Made by a program: the position numbers and the translations under genes. The notes below the pieces were generated by a model, which was given only the letters and a program-made list of their open reading frames with translations, ran no database searches and was not told where the DNA came from. From NCBI GenBank assembly GCA_023614405.1, contig CM042689.1:276651533-276715532 (forward strand): 64,000 bases of DNA, written 5' to 3'. The stretch is from Avena insularis. Taxonomy: Eukaryota; Streptophyta; Magnoliopsida; Poales; Poaceae. This document shows, piece after piece, positions 50,299-61,419 of the stretch. The number at the start of each line of letters is the position of its first letter. The stretch's first letter is position 1.

Positions 50299-51524
50299 AT
50301 GGCCCCCTCCACCGAGCCTTGGGGTAGATCTAAGTGTACGAGAGCGCAACTGGTGTCCTTCGAGGAGGCCGGGATACTGCGCGCCGGCAGGTGGCGCATC
50401 CCTGCGGCCGGAGAGGTGACCCCGGACCCGCGCGAGGGAGAGTTCATCTGCTTCACCAGCCACCTAGAGCGGGGGCTGGGATTCCCAACATCTCTTTTCT
50501 TCCGGCGCTTCTGCGCCTTCTACGGGATCCAACCGTCGGACCTGGGCCCAAGATAGCATCGAGCAGCTCGCCATTTTCGTATGCTCATGAGTGCTACTGG
50601 CTGCAGGACCTACTTCCCCCTGTGGCAAGATCTATTCCACGGGCGGATCAGTCGCGAGGAAGCGGGCGGCCCAATGCTCGCCGCGGGCGGCCTGACGTTT
50701 CAGCTGAAATCGAAGGCTTCCTTCTTCGATCTGATGCTACCCGCCAAGGCGGCGAGCCAATGGAAGAATTCTTGGTTCTATGTCACCGAGGCGACTCCAG
50801 ACGGCGAGGTGGCGATCCCAAGATACTCCGCCGACCGGCCTGAACCACGCCGACTTCAAGTCGGCAAGCTTCCAACAGACCAGCGGATGGTCGTGGACGA
50901 AATGCTTCAGACCATTCGTGGCCTGAAGAAGAGGGGTCTCCTGCCCATCAATTTGTACAACTGCTGGCTCGGGCGGCGACTCGTCCCCCTGGCCCGCCGC
51001 GACCACTACATGTACGAGTACGCGGGCCGGGAGGACTCGACGAAGTCCTGCCTCGTCGAGTGGCAACTCGAGGATTACCTCCTGGCGCTGAAGAAGATCA
51101 CCCAGGCGACGTACCTCGACGCGAAGGCCGGGGTCGCCCCCTACACCGCGAAGCATCCAGCCCCAACGGTAAGTCATCCTTTCGTCATTCGCAGTCGCAG
51201 TTAAATGCAGTCGCGGTCATACTGATGTTGTTTATGCCTATTGCAGCTATTTCAAGTAGTTGAAGGGTGGCTTCCAACCGTGGACGACGAGAATTCGAGT
51301 TCGTCCGTCCAGGAGGTGGGCGAATCGCCTCCAGCGAGGGGAGGCGTCGAGAGCGACGGGAGTGGCGACGACGATGAATCTGAGGAAGAGGTCGCCCCGC
51401 TGGTCCGGAAAACGCGCGGACAGTGGCAGCATGAGCTCGAGGCAAGCAAAAGCCTCGAGCGTCATGACGATGATGACGACGATCTCCCCGAGCACACCTC
51501 GTGTCGCGAGGCCACTCCATCGAA

Positions 51525-51549
51525 GAAGAAGAAGAAGAAGAAGAAGGAG
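51525..51549 (+). repeat. (GAA)n run encoding poly-Lys
   Basis: About eight AAG/GAA units in exon 2 of the antisense gene, encoding a Lys tract. Confidence 0.8.
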
Positions 51550-52549
51550 GTGAAGGCCCCTCCAAAGAAGAAGGCGAAGCCAGCGAAACAGGCGTCTCCG
51601 CCTCATTCGCCAAGCAGCTCCGACGCCACCAGCCTGGCCAGGGGAGAAGCCCCACAGATGGCGACGGCGCCAGATATCACCGCCGTCCTGAACGAGGTGC
51701 CTCTGGCCTCGATGCCTCCGCCGTTCGCCCCAGTCTCTGGGTCGGGGGCCGCTCCGGTCGCGGTAGCTTCGCCGCCCAAGGATGCTCCTGCCGAAAATGT
51801 TTCGGAGGCTCCGGCCGCAACCTCGACAACGAAGAAACCGTCCATGTCTTGGGCATGCGATGTCCTGGAGATGGGCCTCAGTCCCCGACTGGGCCCCGAA
51901 CTGGAGAAGCCGGCCGGCATCTGCACGGGGCTACGCTTCATTCCAGTCGCCAAGTGAGTTTTGCTCACCTACTTTTGTCTTTCATTGTACTCGGATTATT
52001 TTGCTCACGCGATCAATTTGTAGGACCAGAGCTAAGAAGATAGGTCATCCGACCGTGGCCAAGGTGCCACCCGTCGTCAGTGAGGAGGATCCCTCCCGGA
52101 AGAGGAAGGCGGACGAGGTCGTCGTCCCCGCGGATAGAGCCAAGAAGGCCAAGGGCGATGAAGTCATCACGGTATCTGACGACACGGCGATCGCGCTGAG
52201 TGAACCCATAGCGGAGGCGGCCTTGCCGACCAAGGAGGGTGCTCCCTCGCCTGGGGCGGCCGAGCCGGCCTTCTTTGGTGCCGGTGCCTCCATCACAATG
52301 TTCCCGCGCTTCATGGCCAAAGCGGCTATAGCGAGTGGTACCATACCGTCGAGCCGTGCACCCGGAATCGCCGAGACGGAGGTCGAGCAGCGGCACGGGC
52401 ACACTCCGGCGCTTCTTACCTCCGTGGATGCACTGCAGCTTCATGGCATGCTGGGCGCGGCCATCCAGGTATGTCCAGTCCCCGAGGATCGGGCCGCTGT
52501 GTTGCAGTGGCCTGATTCTTTTACTTCCTTGTTTTTAATTCTCGCGTCC

Positions 52550-52789
52550 AGTCCCCGAGTGCGCGCTCGCTGAATTTCAGCGGGTGGGCACTTAGGGTTT
52601 TTGATTGCTAGTCCCCGAGTGCGCACTCGCTGAATTTCAGCGGGTGGGCACTTAGGATTTTTGATTGCCAGTCCCCGAGTGCGCACTCACTGAATTTCAG
52701 CGGGTGGGCACTTAGGATTTTTGATTGCCAGTCCCCGAGTGCGTACTCGCTGAATTTCAGCGGATGGGCACTTAGGATTTCGCTATTGT
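52550..52789 (+). repeat. 60-bp tandem array, four units, in intron 3
   Basis: Units start at 52,550, 52,610, 52,670 and 52,730, each opening AGTCCCCGAGTGCG. Each contains CTGAATTTCAGCGG (TGAATTTCA is a short near-palindrome) and GGGCACTTAGG. Units differ by one to a few bases, and the last diverges at its end. A lone copy of the opening decamer is at 52,477, just after the splice donor. Confidence 0.95.
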
Positions 52790-53833
52790 TAAACTTTTGA
52801 ATTGTGTGCAGGGTTTGCAGCATGAGTCAGAACAGGGGCTTGCTGCGAAACGCCGCGCAGAAAAGGAACTGGCCACCGTCCGAGAGGCGAACGAAGGGCT
52901 CCGGGCGATCGCTGCAAAGGTGGAAGAGGTCCGCCAGGAACTTGTCCCAGCGAGCGAGTTGGTAGTAGCTCAATCGGCGTTGAGCTCGGCTGAGCAACGC
53001 ATCGCTGACCTCGAGCGCGAGCTGAAGGAAGCGAAGGAGGAGGCGAGCTTGGCGGATGGGTGAGCCAAGGCCTCTGTCACAGCCGCCGCCGAAGAGCGTA
53101 AGGTTTCTGACTCCCTTGTTGCAGGGCTTCAGGATGACTACACCTCTCTTCAGAGCTTCATCACGGATCTCGCCCGTCCCTTAATCGGTGAGTGTGCCTG
53201 CTTCTGTTTGTTACATGTGCATTGTGTAATCTTTGATGTGTTCGCTGACATCTTCTGTCTGCAGGTCGGATCATTGATAGCGCGGAAGAGGCAAATTCGT
53301 TTGACGCGCGACAATGCGTGGCCATGCTCGTCGACTCGGCGACGTGCATACGGGCGTACCTTTAGGAGATGTCGCCCACAGAAGTAATTCCCAGCGACCT
53401 CGTCGAGGTGTGGCGATACTTGGAGAAGGCGCCGTCGGTCGTCGAGTTCATGACGCGATCGGCATTCCGACGCGGAGCAGCGACGGCGCTTAGCCTTGGG
53501 CTCGCTCACTTCCCGGAGGACTTCGACCTGGACGACGTGACGAGTGGCTACCCGTCGTCGACTGGCTCGGTGGAGATCTCCGAGGTGCTGAAGTTGACGG
53601 ACCGCGCCGCGGTGTACTCCGAGCGCGTCTGGGCGATGGGCGACCTCCTTCCTTATCAGGAGACGGTCGTCGCACCCAACGACCCCGAGCCGCAGCACAG
53701 GGACTTCAAGATCGAGCAACCCTTTCGTGCGGCGATGGCGGGTGAGCTGAAGACGTACCCGTCAAACCCGTATACTCCCTTCATTCACAATCGCAAGGGT
53801 GCTGGCGAGTCGTCGTCGAAGCCTGCCGAGTAG

Positions 53834-54647
53834 AATAGTTTGCCCTGGGGCGTTAGTTGCATTTTTGCCGTTGGGCATACTTTGTATTTTGTGAAGGTTG
53901 CAACATGCTATTAATGAGATATCGTGTTGTTTTGTGAATTGTCGTGTGTTTTTTTGATTGAGGGTTGAACGAGTCCCCGAGCGCGTCCACCCTTTTTATG
54001 GGGTTTACCTCGTTTGTTATGTGTTTGCGGTTTTTGAATGTTTTGTTATTGTGGTCGACTCGCCCGGACTCAGAGAGCGAGTCGCAAGGCGACTCCCATG
54101 AGCGCTCTGTACTTCACCATTTTCCCTTGCGCGAACGAGGTCGGGTGGCCGAGTCCCCGAGCGTGGTACTTGGTTGTTCTAGGTGCGACTCGAGGGTGGG
54201 TGAGGACTTGGCGTGTTAGTTTGAGCGCATCACTCCTGCCTGGCCTGTTGGGTCAGTCGCATGGCGAGTCCCGGGCATGCTCTCACACTTGGCATTTTCC
54301 CTAGCCGCTCGCGCTGAACTGGTCGTCAGTCCCCGAGCGTGGTACTTGGCCGTTCGAGTCGCTATGTCGAGGATGCGGAGGATCATGGTCGCTGTGAGAA
54401 GCGAAGGCAGTCGTCTTGGCTCGTTGAGCCAGTCGAGCAAGGCGACTCCAATGGGGCTCCGGGTAGGCGTTTTTCATGGACGTTACAAGACCTGGGGTAC
54501 CCCAGTGCCCTTGTAGCGCACTACTTGGCCGTGCCGGTCGCTGTACCAGAGGTTGACTTCTGCAATTAGCTTGACGCTGTTATTACGAGTGCGAGAGGCA
54601 CAAGACATGGAGAGTAGACGCAATTTGCGGTAGCCAATATTTTTATT
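53834..54647 (+). other. Region between the antisense gene and the pol end, with further decamer copies
   Basis: No gene. AGTCCCCGAG occurs at 53,972, 54,152 and 54,328; the last two lie in a repeated GAGTCCCCGAGCGTGGTACTTGG-like block. These may be worn copies of a larger repeat. The end of the antisense transcript probably lies here (ATTAATGAG near 53,911), but no strong poly(A) signal is seen. Confidence 0.5.
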
Positions 54648-54679
54648 TCATAGCGACTGGAGGATACATATGTGGGGTT

Positions 54680-55860
54680 CTAGGAGTAGAACTTCCGTAG
54701 GAGGTTTACATTCCAAGGTCGCTTGACGTCGAGTTTGCCGTCCCCGCGGATGTCGACGAGGTAGTAGGCGTCGTTGCCGAGTACTCGCCCTATGGCGAAT
54801 GGTCCCTCCCACGGGGGGGATAGCTTGTGCATGCCCTTCTTGTCCTGGATGAGGCGCAGCACCAGGTCGCCTTCTTGGAAGGTGCGAGTTTTCACCCGCC
54901 GGCTGTGGTAGCGGCGGAGTCCTTGTTGGTAGATGGCAGTGCGTGAGCGAGCTAGGTCGCGTTCCTCGTCGAGTTGATCGACTCCATCCTGTCATGCGAG
55001 TTCGTTCGCAGCCTCCGTGTAGTGGACGACCCTCGGCGAGTCGTGCTCGAGGTCGGTGGGCATGACTGCCTCGGCACCGTACACCATGAAGAAGGGGGTG
55101 AACCCTATCGATCTGTTGACTGAGGTGCGGATGCCCCAGATGACAGAGGGTAGATCCTCGACCCAGCACCCGGCGGTGCGCTCGAGTGGTACTTGGAGCC
55201 GCGGCTTCAGGCCGTGGAGGATGCTCTGGTTGGCCCTTTCCGCTTGGCCGTTGGACTCCGGGTGGGCGACTGACGCCAGGTCGAGCCGGATGTGGTGTTC
55301 CTCGCAGAACTCGACCATGGCTCCTTTGGCGAAGTTGGTGCCGTTGTCCATGATGATGCTGTTTGGGAACCCGTAGTGATATATGAGCTTGCGTAAGAAC
55401 TTGGTGGCGGTCTTCCCGTCGCATTTCCGGACTGGCTTGGCCTCCACCCACTTTGTGAATTTATCGACCGCGACCAGAAGGTGGGTGTAGCCGGAGGGGG
55501 CCTTTTTGAAGGGGCCTACCATATCCATACCCCACACGGCGAATGGCCAGGTGATGGGGATTATCTTGAGCGCTGAGCTCGGCACATGTGTCTGGTTGGC
55601 GTACTTCTGGCACCCAGCGCACCGTTGGACGATGTCGACGGCATCGGCGTGTGCGGTGGGCCAGTAGAAGCCGTGTCGCATAACCTTGGCGACCAGAGAG
55701 CGGGCGTCGGCATGGTGGCCGCAGTCGCCAGAGTGGATGTCCGGGAGGATCTTGCTTCCTTCGGCGGGTTGGAAGCAGCGTTGGAACACGCCGGTCACGC
55801 TGCGCTTGTGGAGCTCGCCGTCGATGATGGTGAAGGATTTGCATCGGCGTGCAATCATCC
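54680..55860 (-). pseudogene. Tat integrase, one in-frame stop
   Basis: From about 55,860 downward: the zinc-binding part (HSGDCGHHADARSL ... CAGCQKYANQ), then the core with all three catalytic acidic positions present. They are MDMVGPF, IIMDNGTNFA and the Glu of ESNGQAERANQ. A stop at 54,992-54,994 interrupts before the C-terminal domain (RRVKTRTFQEGDLVL, WEGPFAIGRVL, WNVNLLRKFYS), which ends at 54,680. Integrase joins the element cDNA to chromosomal DNA. The core is well preserved compared with the frameshifted upstream regions, but without the C-terminal part this copy is probably inactive. Confidence 0.9.
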
Positions 55861-56310
55861 GGGCGTCCGTCTCGTCTGCCGGCAAGGTGCCAGCCTGTGT
55901 AGGCGGCGTAGGGCGTCCGCCGTTCGCTCGGCGACGAGTGCGACCAGGGCCGCCTCTGGCTGCAGCGGGACTCCAATGTCGATCTCCCTTGGGGGTGAGA
56001 CTGACGGCTTGGTGATCGTGTCGAGGAAGACGCCGGCGGGTGGCGCGAGTCGAGCCGATCCGATGCGAGAGAGTGCGTCGTCCTCCTCGTTCTTTCGCCT
56101 GTCGATCCACTCGATGGAGTAGCCTGCGAAGTGTCCCCCCAGCTTGTCTACTGCTTGGCGGTACGCCACCATTGTGGGGGAGACGGCGTCGCAAGTGCCG
56201 GCGACTTGCCCAGCGACGAGGTCGGAGTCTCTGTAGCAGCGTAGGCGGTTGACGTTCATCTTCTTGGCTGCTCGCATGCCGTGGAGTAGTGCCTCGTACT
56301 CGGCCATGTT
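55861..56310 (-). pseudogene. Second, archaeal-type RNase H-like domain of the Tat element
   Basis: MAEYEALLHGMRAAKK, then RCYRDSDLVAGQVAG and KNEEDDALSRIGS follow the pattern of the extra RNase H found between RNase H and integrase in Tat-lineage elements. The Glu of MAEYEAL and the Asp of RDSDLV are visible. It lies in a different frame from both the preceding RNase H and the following integrase, so frameshifts near 56,400 and 55,860 separate it. Confidence 0.8.
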
Positions 56311-56429
56311 GTTGGTGCAGGGGGTGAAGTCGAGGCAGAGGACGTAGCGGAGCTTGTCGCCCTTTGGTAAAGTCGACGATCCTCGCTCTGCGCCGTCCCG
56401 TTCTTGGAGCCGTCTGGCGCAGGCTCCAG

Positions 56430-57760
56430 TAGTGGAGGTATGGCAGCTTTTCTGGCTGTTGGGCCTCTTCCCAGTCGGCGATGAAGTCCGCTAGAGCCTG
56501 CGACTTGATCGCTTTTCGTGGCTCGTACTTGATGTTATGGACGCCGATTTCGACGGCCCACTTAGCGACTCGCCCAGTCGCCTCACGGTTGCGGATGATG
56601 TCCTGCAACGGTGCTGAGGAGACGACCGTGATCGGGTGCTCCTGGAAGTAGTGCGGCAGGCACCGCTGTGCTCTGAAGACCGCCAGATACCAGTTTCGGT
56701 ATCGCTGGTATCGCTGGCGCGACTCGGTGAGGACCTCGCTGATGTAGTACACCGGTCGCTGTACCGGGCGCTCCTTTCCTTCCTCCGGTCGCTCGACGAC
56801 CATGACGGCGCTGATGACACGCTCGGAAGCCGCGACGTAGACCAGCATGGGTTCTTTGTCGACGGGGGCGGCGAGTAATGGTGCTGCGAGTAGCACCTTC
56901 TTGAGGTCGCGGAGTGCGTCGTCCGCCTCCTTGTCCCACTGGAAGGTGGGGTTCTTGCGCATCAGGCGGTATAGGGGCATCGCCTTTTCGCCCAGGCGGG
57001 GGATGAAGCGACTGAGAGCCGCTACTCGGGTTTGCCGAGTCGAGCGATCGTGTCGATCTTCGTGGGGTTCGCCTCGATCCCGCGCTTGGAGACGACGTAC
57101 CCCAGTAGTTGCCCTGCTGGTACACCGAAGGTGCATTTGCCTGGGTTGAGTTTTATCTTGTATTTCCGCAGGTTGGAGAATGTTTCCACCAGGTCGACGA
57201 GTAGATCGCCCTGGCGAGCGGATTTCACGACCACGTCGTCGATATAGACATGGATGTTGCGGCCAATTTGGCTCGCGAGGCACTCCTGCATGCACCGCTG
57301 GTAGGTCGCCCCGGCGTTCTTGAAGCTGAAGGTCATGGCGGTGTAGCAGAAGGCTCCGAATGGCGTGATGAACGCCGTCTTCTCCTCGTCCTCAACAACC
57401 ATTTTGATCTGGTTGTACCTAGAGTAGGCGTCGAGGAAACACAGCGACTCCGAGCCTGCGGTGGAGTCGATTATTTGGTCGATCCGCGGGAGGACGAACT
57501 GCTCCTTCGGGCAGGCGCTGTTCAAGTTTGTGTAGTCGATACACATCCTCCAGGTCCAGTTCTTCTTCTCGACCAGGACTGGGTTTGCCAGCCACTTGGA
57601 GTACTTGATCGGCCGGATGAGGCCTGCAGCGAGTAGACGCTGCACCTCCTCGGCGGCGCTCTTCATTGAAGGGCCGCAGCGACTGCTTGACGGGTCGCAC
57701 TTTGGGGTCAGCGTTTAGTTTGTGCTCAGCGAGCTCCCTAGGGACACCAGGCATGTCAGT
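56430..57760 (-). pseudogene. Tat reverse transcriptase and first RNase H, frameshifted
   Basis: RT begins near 57,760 (MPGVPRELAEHKL), changes frame near 57,665 and continues EVQRLLAAGLIRPIKYSKW, RMCIDYTNLN, then the catalytic YIDDVVVKS at about 57,250-57,224 and GYVVSKRGIEANP. Another frame change at about 57,025 leads to VAALSRFIPRLGEKAMPLY and the RNase H part (LVYVAASERVISAV, AVEIGVHNIKYEPR, ADFIADW). The first RNase H has Ala where Asp is usual near its start (YVAASE), as often seen in Tat elements that carry a second RNase H. This copy cannot make an intact enzyme. Confidence 0.88.
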
Positions 57761-58600
57761 GGGCTTCCATGCGAAGATGTCCCTATTCTCACGGAGGAAC
57801 TCGATGAGCGCGCCTTCCTAGGCTGGGCTCATCCCTGTTCCGATCGTCACCGTCTGGCTGGAGTCGCCTGGGACCAGCTTGACGGTGCGGGTGTGCATCG
57901 TTGCCTCGAAGGCTGAGGTGTTTGCGCCCTCCGAATTGGGCTTCTTGAGTATGGTGGGGTCGTCATTGTTCACCCGCCGCTGCATTTGGCGAGCTTCGTG
58001 TGGTTGGCCTCTGCCGCGATGACGGCATCGGCGAGTTCGGCTCCTTTGGCCTCGCACTCGGCGGCCATGTCGGGGTCGCCGTTGATGGTGATGACGCCGC
58101 ACGGCCCGGGGAGCTTCATCGCGTTGTACGCGTAGTGGGGCGCTGCCATGAACTTGGCGAACGCCTGGCGCCCGAGGACGCAGTGGTAGGGGCTGTCGAA
58201 GGGTACCAGTTCGAAGACGATCCGCTCGGTGCGGAAGTTTGCTGGTGTTCCGAAGGTGACTAGCAGCGTGACCTTGCCGATCGGGTACGCCTTCTGACCG
58301 GGGATGATGCCGTGGAACATGGTGTGGGTCGTCTCGATCATCGACTGCGGGAGCCGCAGCCGCCTGAAGGTGTCCAGGTACAGGATGTTGATGGAGCTGC
58401 CGCCGTCCATCAATGTCTTGGGGAGCCAGTAGTCGCCCACCTTAGGCTTGACCACCAGGGCGACTCGGCCTGGGTACTCGATGCGTGGTGAGTGGTCCTG
58501 GCGGTTCCAGGTGATGGGCTGCTCCGACCAGTTGAGGAACTGGGAAACGTCCACCTGGGCCACCGCGTTGACGGCGACGGCGCGGGTGATGACCTTCTTC
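57761..58600 (-). pseudogene. Tat aspartic protease region
   Basis: The frame 59,208-57,970 contains WLPKTLMDGGSSINILYLDTF, an aspartic-protease active-site motif (DGGSS) at about 58,410-58,390, then FHGIIPGQKAYPIGKVTL and YHCVLGRQAFAKF. After the stop at 57,970 the protein continues in another frame (VNNDDPTILKKPNSEG) to a further stop at 57,818. Protease would cleave the gag-pol precursor. Confidence 0.85.
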
Positions 58601-60493
58601 TCGCGCTTCGTGTTGAATCCTGTGAAGGTGTGGAGCGAGCCGGCCACGTTGCCGAATTTTCCGCCATTTGGCGGGTTGTTGTCGGGGTCCTCCCGTGCTC
58701 GCCGTGCCTTCTCAATCTCCCGGAGAGTGTGGCAGTCGGCGGTCGTGTGCGTTGCGGGTTTCCCTTCCCTGCTATGAAACGCACAAGGTTGGTTAAGGAG
58801 GGCCACGGGGTCGAACCTTGGCTTGGACTTGTAGTTGCCGCCATCGCGGCGTTGTCCTCCGTCGCGGCGGAAGCTCTTGGGCTCGTGTTGTGCGTGCCCG
58901 GCATTGGCGATGGTCGACTTCGCCATCGCGACGCTTGCCGGTGAGGCGAGTGTTGCTGTAGCGTAGGTTGGACCGTCGTCCGTTGTCGTTGTCGCTCGTG
59001 CGGCGTTGGCCTCCCGACTCGTCGTCGGTTTCCTGATTTGGATCTTCCTCCGCATACCGTTTGGCGATCTCGAGGAGGTCCGGTATGTTGTCGAGTGTGC
59101 GAGAATGTCGCTTGAGCTTGGCGACCAAGGGCTCGTAGCGGCACGAGGTCTTGAAGCAATGGATCGCGGTGTCCGGGTGGATGCCGCGTTGTACCATAGT
59201 TCTGCCACCGCTGGACCCAGTTGAGGGTCGACTCGCGGGTCCTCGGACGACGCCCAGGTCCTCGATGGTGGTGGCGCGGGTGTAGGAGTACTCGAAGTGC
59301 CTGACGATGGCGTCGCGCATCTCCTCCCAGGAGTCGATGCTATCCTGGGGGAGGGTGTTAATCCACTGCCTGCACGTCCCCTCCATCATCAAGGGGAGGT
59401 AACGGGCGGCTAGCAGGTCGGTGTGGCCCGCGATCCCCATCGCCATGAGGTATGTATCGAGCCACACGGAAGGGTCGTACGAAGGGTCGTACTTTTCTAT
59501 CTCCTTCGGCGCCTTGAAGTTCGCCGGGTATTTCTCGCCTCAGATCATTGGTACGAAGCACCTGGCTCGAGTCGACTTAGCGACCCCATCGGCTCGCCGT
59601 CGCGGCGATTGGTTATGGTGTGTCGCAGGTCGTCGGGCTGGCGTGCGCGCCATCTTTGGTTGTTGATGATGTGGGTGCGGGCGTCGATGGGTTGACCGTT
59701 GGCGGCGCACGGTTGGTCGCTGGCCCGGGGTCACAGGAGAGTGCCGCGTTTGCGGGTCGGTGTTGGAGCTGCAGTGGCTCTGGTGGCGGGCAGTTGAGGG
59801 TGTTTGCCGCCATTGGGCGGCCGCTTGAGGCTGCTCTGCTTCCCAAAGAACGCGAGTACACTCGACCCTGCGAGTCCGCGCCTGCGTTTTGCTGCTCGAC
59901 GGCCTTTGCAAGCGGCCTCGACATACCGGATCAGAGGGCGCCGTCGCCGGTGGCCGTGATGTTGTCGCCGCTGCTCGCCCGCCACGAGGTTGTCCATCGG
60001 GTGGAGAAACAAGGAGGCCATCGTCTCGCGTGAGGAGACTACTATCGCGCGCTCCCTGAGAGGGTGTGCGGTTGAGGTGGGTTAATCGGAGCGCCGTGCG
60101 ACGGTGGGCGGGGCGCTTCCTCCTGGCGCGCGTTCTCGGCAGCCACGCGCCGTTCGCCGGGCAGGGGGCGGCCGCCGTCGTGGGGTGTTGGCTCGACGGT
60201 TCGGGTGGCGCGACCGATTGGCTGCTGGTGGTAGCGCAGGCCGTCACACTCTCGAGGCGCATTTTTCGCGCTTGCTCTTTGCGGACTGCCTCCGCGGATT
60301 TGAGTTCCTCGACCTCCGTTGCCGTGGCGTTAGGAGGGATCGGGGTGGAGAAGGGATCCTCCGGTGGATCGGTGCCGATCGCCATGTAGGTCGCGGCGTG
60401 GCGACCGGTACCATCGCGGAGATCGGCGGAGTTTTCCGACCCTGAGTCGAAGTTGAAGATCCCAAGGATGGAAGGATCCTCGAAGTCTCCCAA
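58601..60493 (-). pseudogene. Tat gag, frameshifted
   Basis: The start at 60,493 opens MGDFEDPSILGIFNFDSGS, typical of Tat gag. The middle (60,200-59,620) is readable only in alternating frames. An in-frame stop stands at 59,540, after which the same frame gives GEKYPANFKAPKEIEKYD and the capsid-like WLDTYLMAMGIAGHTDLLAA, LMMEGTCRQWINTLP (59,467-58,793). A frame change then leads to SKPRFDPVALLN and CAFHSREGKPATHTTADCH, the Cys/His nucleic-acid-binding end. Several frameshifts make it inactive. Confidence 0.85.
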
Positions 60494-60907
60494 GTTGGAG
60501 AGCTGGGTGATGGAGCCCGCTGGTGAAGCCGCGGTGATGGATCCGGCGAGTGACGCCGGGAATGAGTCGCCTGAGGGCCGTCGTCGCTGGGTTTCAGCGC
60601 GTTTTGCTGTGGTCCGAGTTGTACGGAGGCGAGATGATGGATCGCGGACCTGGATCTCGGAGAGCCGCGTGGCGACGGCGGATCATGATGCGCGAGAGTC
60701 CTCCAGACGATGACGCCGGGTGAGGCTTCACGAAGAGGCTGATCGTCACCGGCGGGATCATCAGCGCGTGACGGGTCGCGCCGCCGGGACGTAGCTGCTC
60801 GGCAAGATCTGGAGCATCTCGCCGATCGCTATCATGCGGCCGGTGGCGACCGTCTCATTGATAGGAAGATTGGATCTTGCCGCAGAACACCAGCCAGACC
60901 GGCCAGG
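60494..60907 (-). other. 5' untranslated leader of the Tat element
   Basis: GC-rich stretch between the primer-binding site and gag. ORFs on either strand overlap one another and match nothing I recognise. Confidence 0.5.
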
Positions 60908-60925
60908 CCCCACGGTGGGCGCCAC
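60908..60925 (-). other. Primer-binding site of the Tat element
   Basis: On the minus strand GTGGCGCCCACCGTGGGGC begins directly at the inner end of the 5' LTR. It is a TGGCGCC-type site commonly seen in grass Tat elements. Confidence 0.8.
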
Positions 60926-61414
60926 TGTCGTGGGAATGGTCACGGCAGATGCTGCAATCGGCAGCGAGTAGTAGAACGAGGGGCAAGGGCGGCCAGCCAT
61001 CTGCAGTGCGAGATGAGGGCGGAGACACAAGGGTTTACCCAGGTTCGCCCCCCCGGAGGGTAAAGACCTACTCCTGCTAGATTGTATTATGGTGGAGGTA
61101 CAATGGGCGAGCTCGACGGCTAGGCGGCGAGTCACTTGGGTGTATGATGGAACGTATATCTACACGCCCTGTAGGGAGGTTTATATAGACTTACCTCCCC
61201 TAGGGTTTACATATCTCAACCGAATCAGTTAAGGCTTCGGTACTTGTTTAACCTAATCCGACTGGGCCTATCTACTCGCCTAGGCCTTCAGCTTCCAGTC
61301 GCTTGGATCCACACCGGGCCTTGATCCAGTCGCCGTCTTGCAGGCCCACTCGCCAGTTCCTGAGCCAGTTGGAAACGTCCTGCTAGGTATACCCCGGTAG
61401 GCATATCCCCATCA
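60926..61414 (-). repeat. 5' LTR of the Tat element (489 bp)
   Basis: On + it runs TGTCGTGGGAATGG ... CATATCCCCATCA. TATATAAA on the minus strand at 61,180-61,187 is the likely promoter for gag-pol. It differs from the 3' LTR mainly by single substitutions and by a small insertion (about 61,363-61,371). Confidence 0.95.
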
Positions 61415-61419
61415 GGCAT
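61415..61419. repeat. Target-site duplication of the Tat element (right copy)
   Basis: GGCAT, identical to 49,362-49,366. Confidence 0.92.

Larger units (their letters stand above)
50299..53833 (+). pseudogene. Five-exon antisense gene of the Tat element ('putative gypsy type transposon' domain)
   Basis: Exons as read: 50,299-51,168; 51,247-51,953; 52,024-52,468; 52,812-53,187; 53,265-53,833. All four introns are GT-AG (donors GTAAGT, GTGAGT, GTATGT, GTGAGT) and the phases 0, 2, 0, 1 join without a frame change, giving about 988 codons. Exon 1 has the domain I know as Pfam Transposase_28 (REGEFICFTSHLERGLGFP, FRRFCAFYGIQPSDL, then GLLPINLYNCWLGRRLVPLARR). Exon 2 is acidic with a poly-Lys run and SMSWACDVLEMG. 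Exon 3 has basic, nuclear-signal-like KRKADEVVV. Exon 4 is a coiled coil. Exon 5 has FPEDFDLDDVTSGYP. Lesions: a stop at 50,554 with a short compensated frame slip in exon 1, TGA at 53,061 and TAG at 53,363. Function is unknown. Confidence 0.75.
49367..61414 (-). mobile_element. Full-length Tat-lineage Ty3/Gypsy element, 12,048 bp
   Basis: Two ~485-bp LTRs, perfect GGCAT duplications, a primer-binding site (60,908-60,925) and a polypurine tract (49,851-49,862) define the element, which reads right to left. It encodes gag, protease, RT, RNase H, a second RNase H-like domain and integrase on the minus strand, and a spliced antisense gene on the plus strand between pol and the 3' LTR. The second RNase H and the extra ORF are marks of the Tat lineage (relatives: RIRE2, Grande, Retand, from memory). 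By eye the LTRs differ at 9 substitutions plus one indel cluster. Confidence 0.93.

Noticed and set aside
54648..55451. 267-codon minus-strand frame beside the integrase
   Set aside because: It overlaps the integrase in another frame. The integrase frame has the catalytic motifs; this one is Arg/Pro/His-rich noise.
55586..56122. 178-codon plus-strand frame within pol
   Set aside because: Antisense to the integrase and second RNase H region, without the splice-consistent structure seen at 50,299-53,833.
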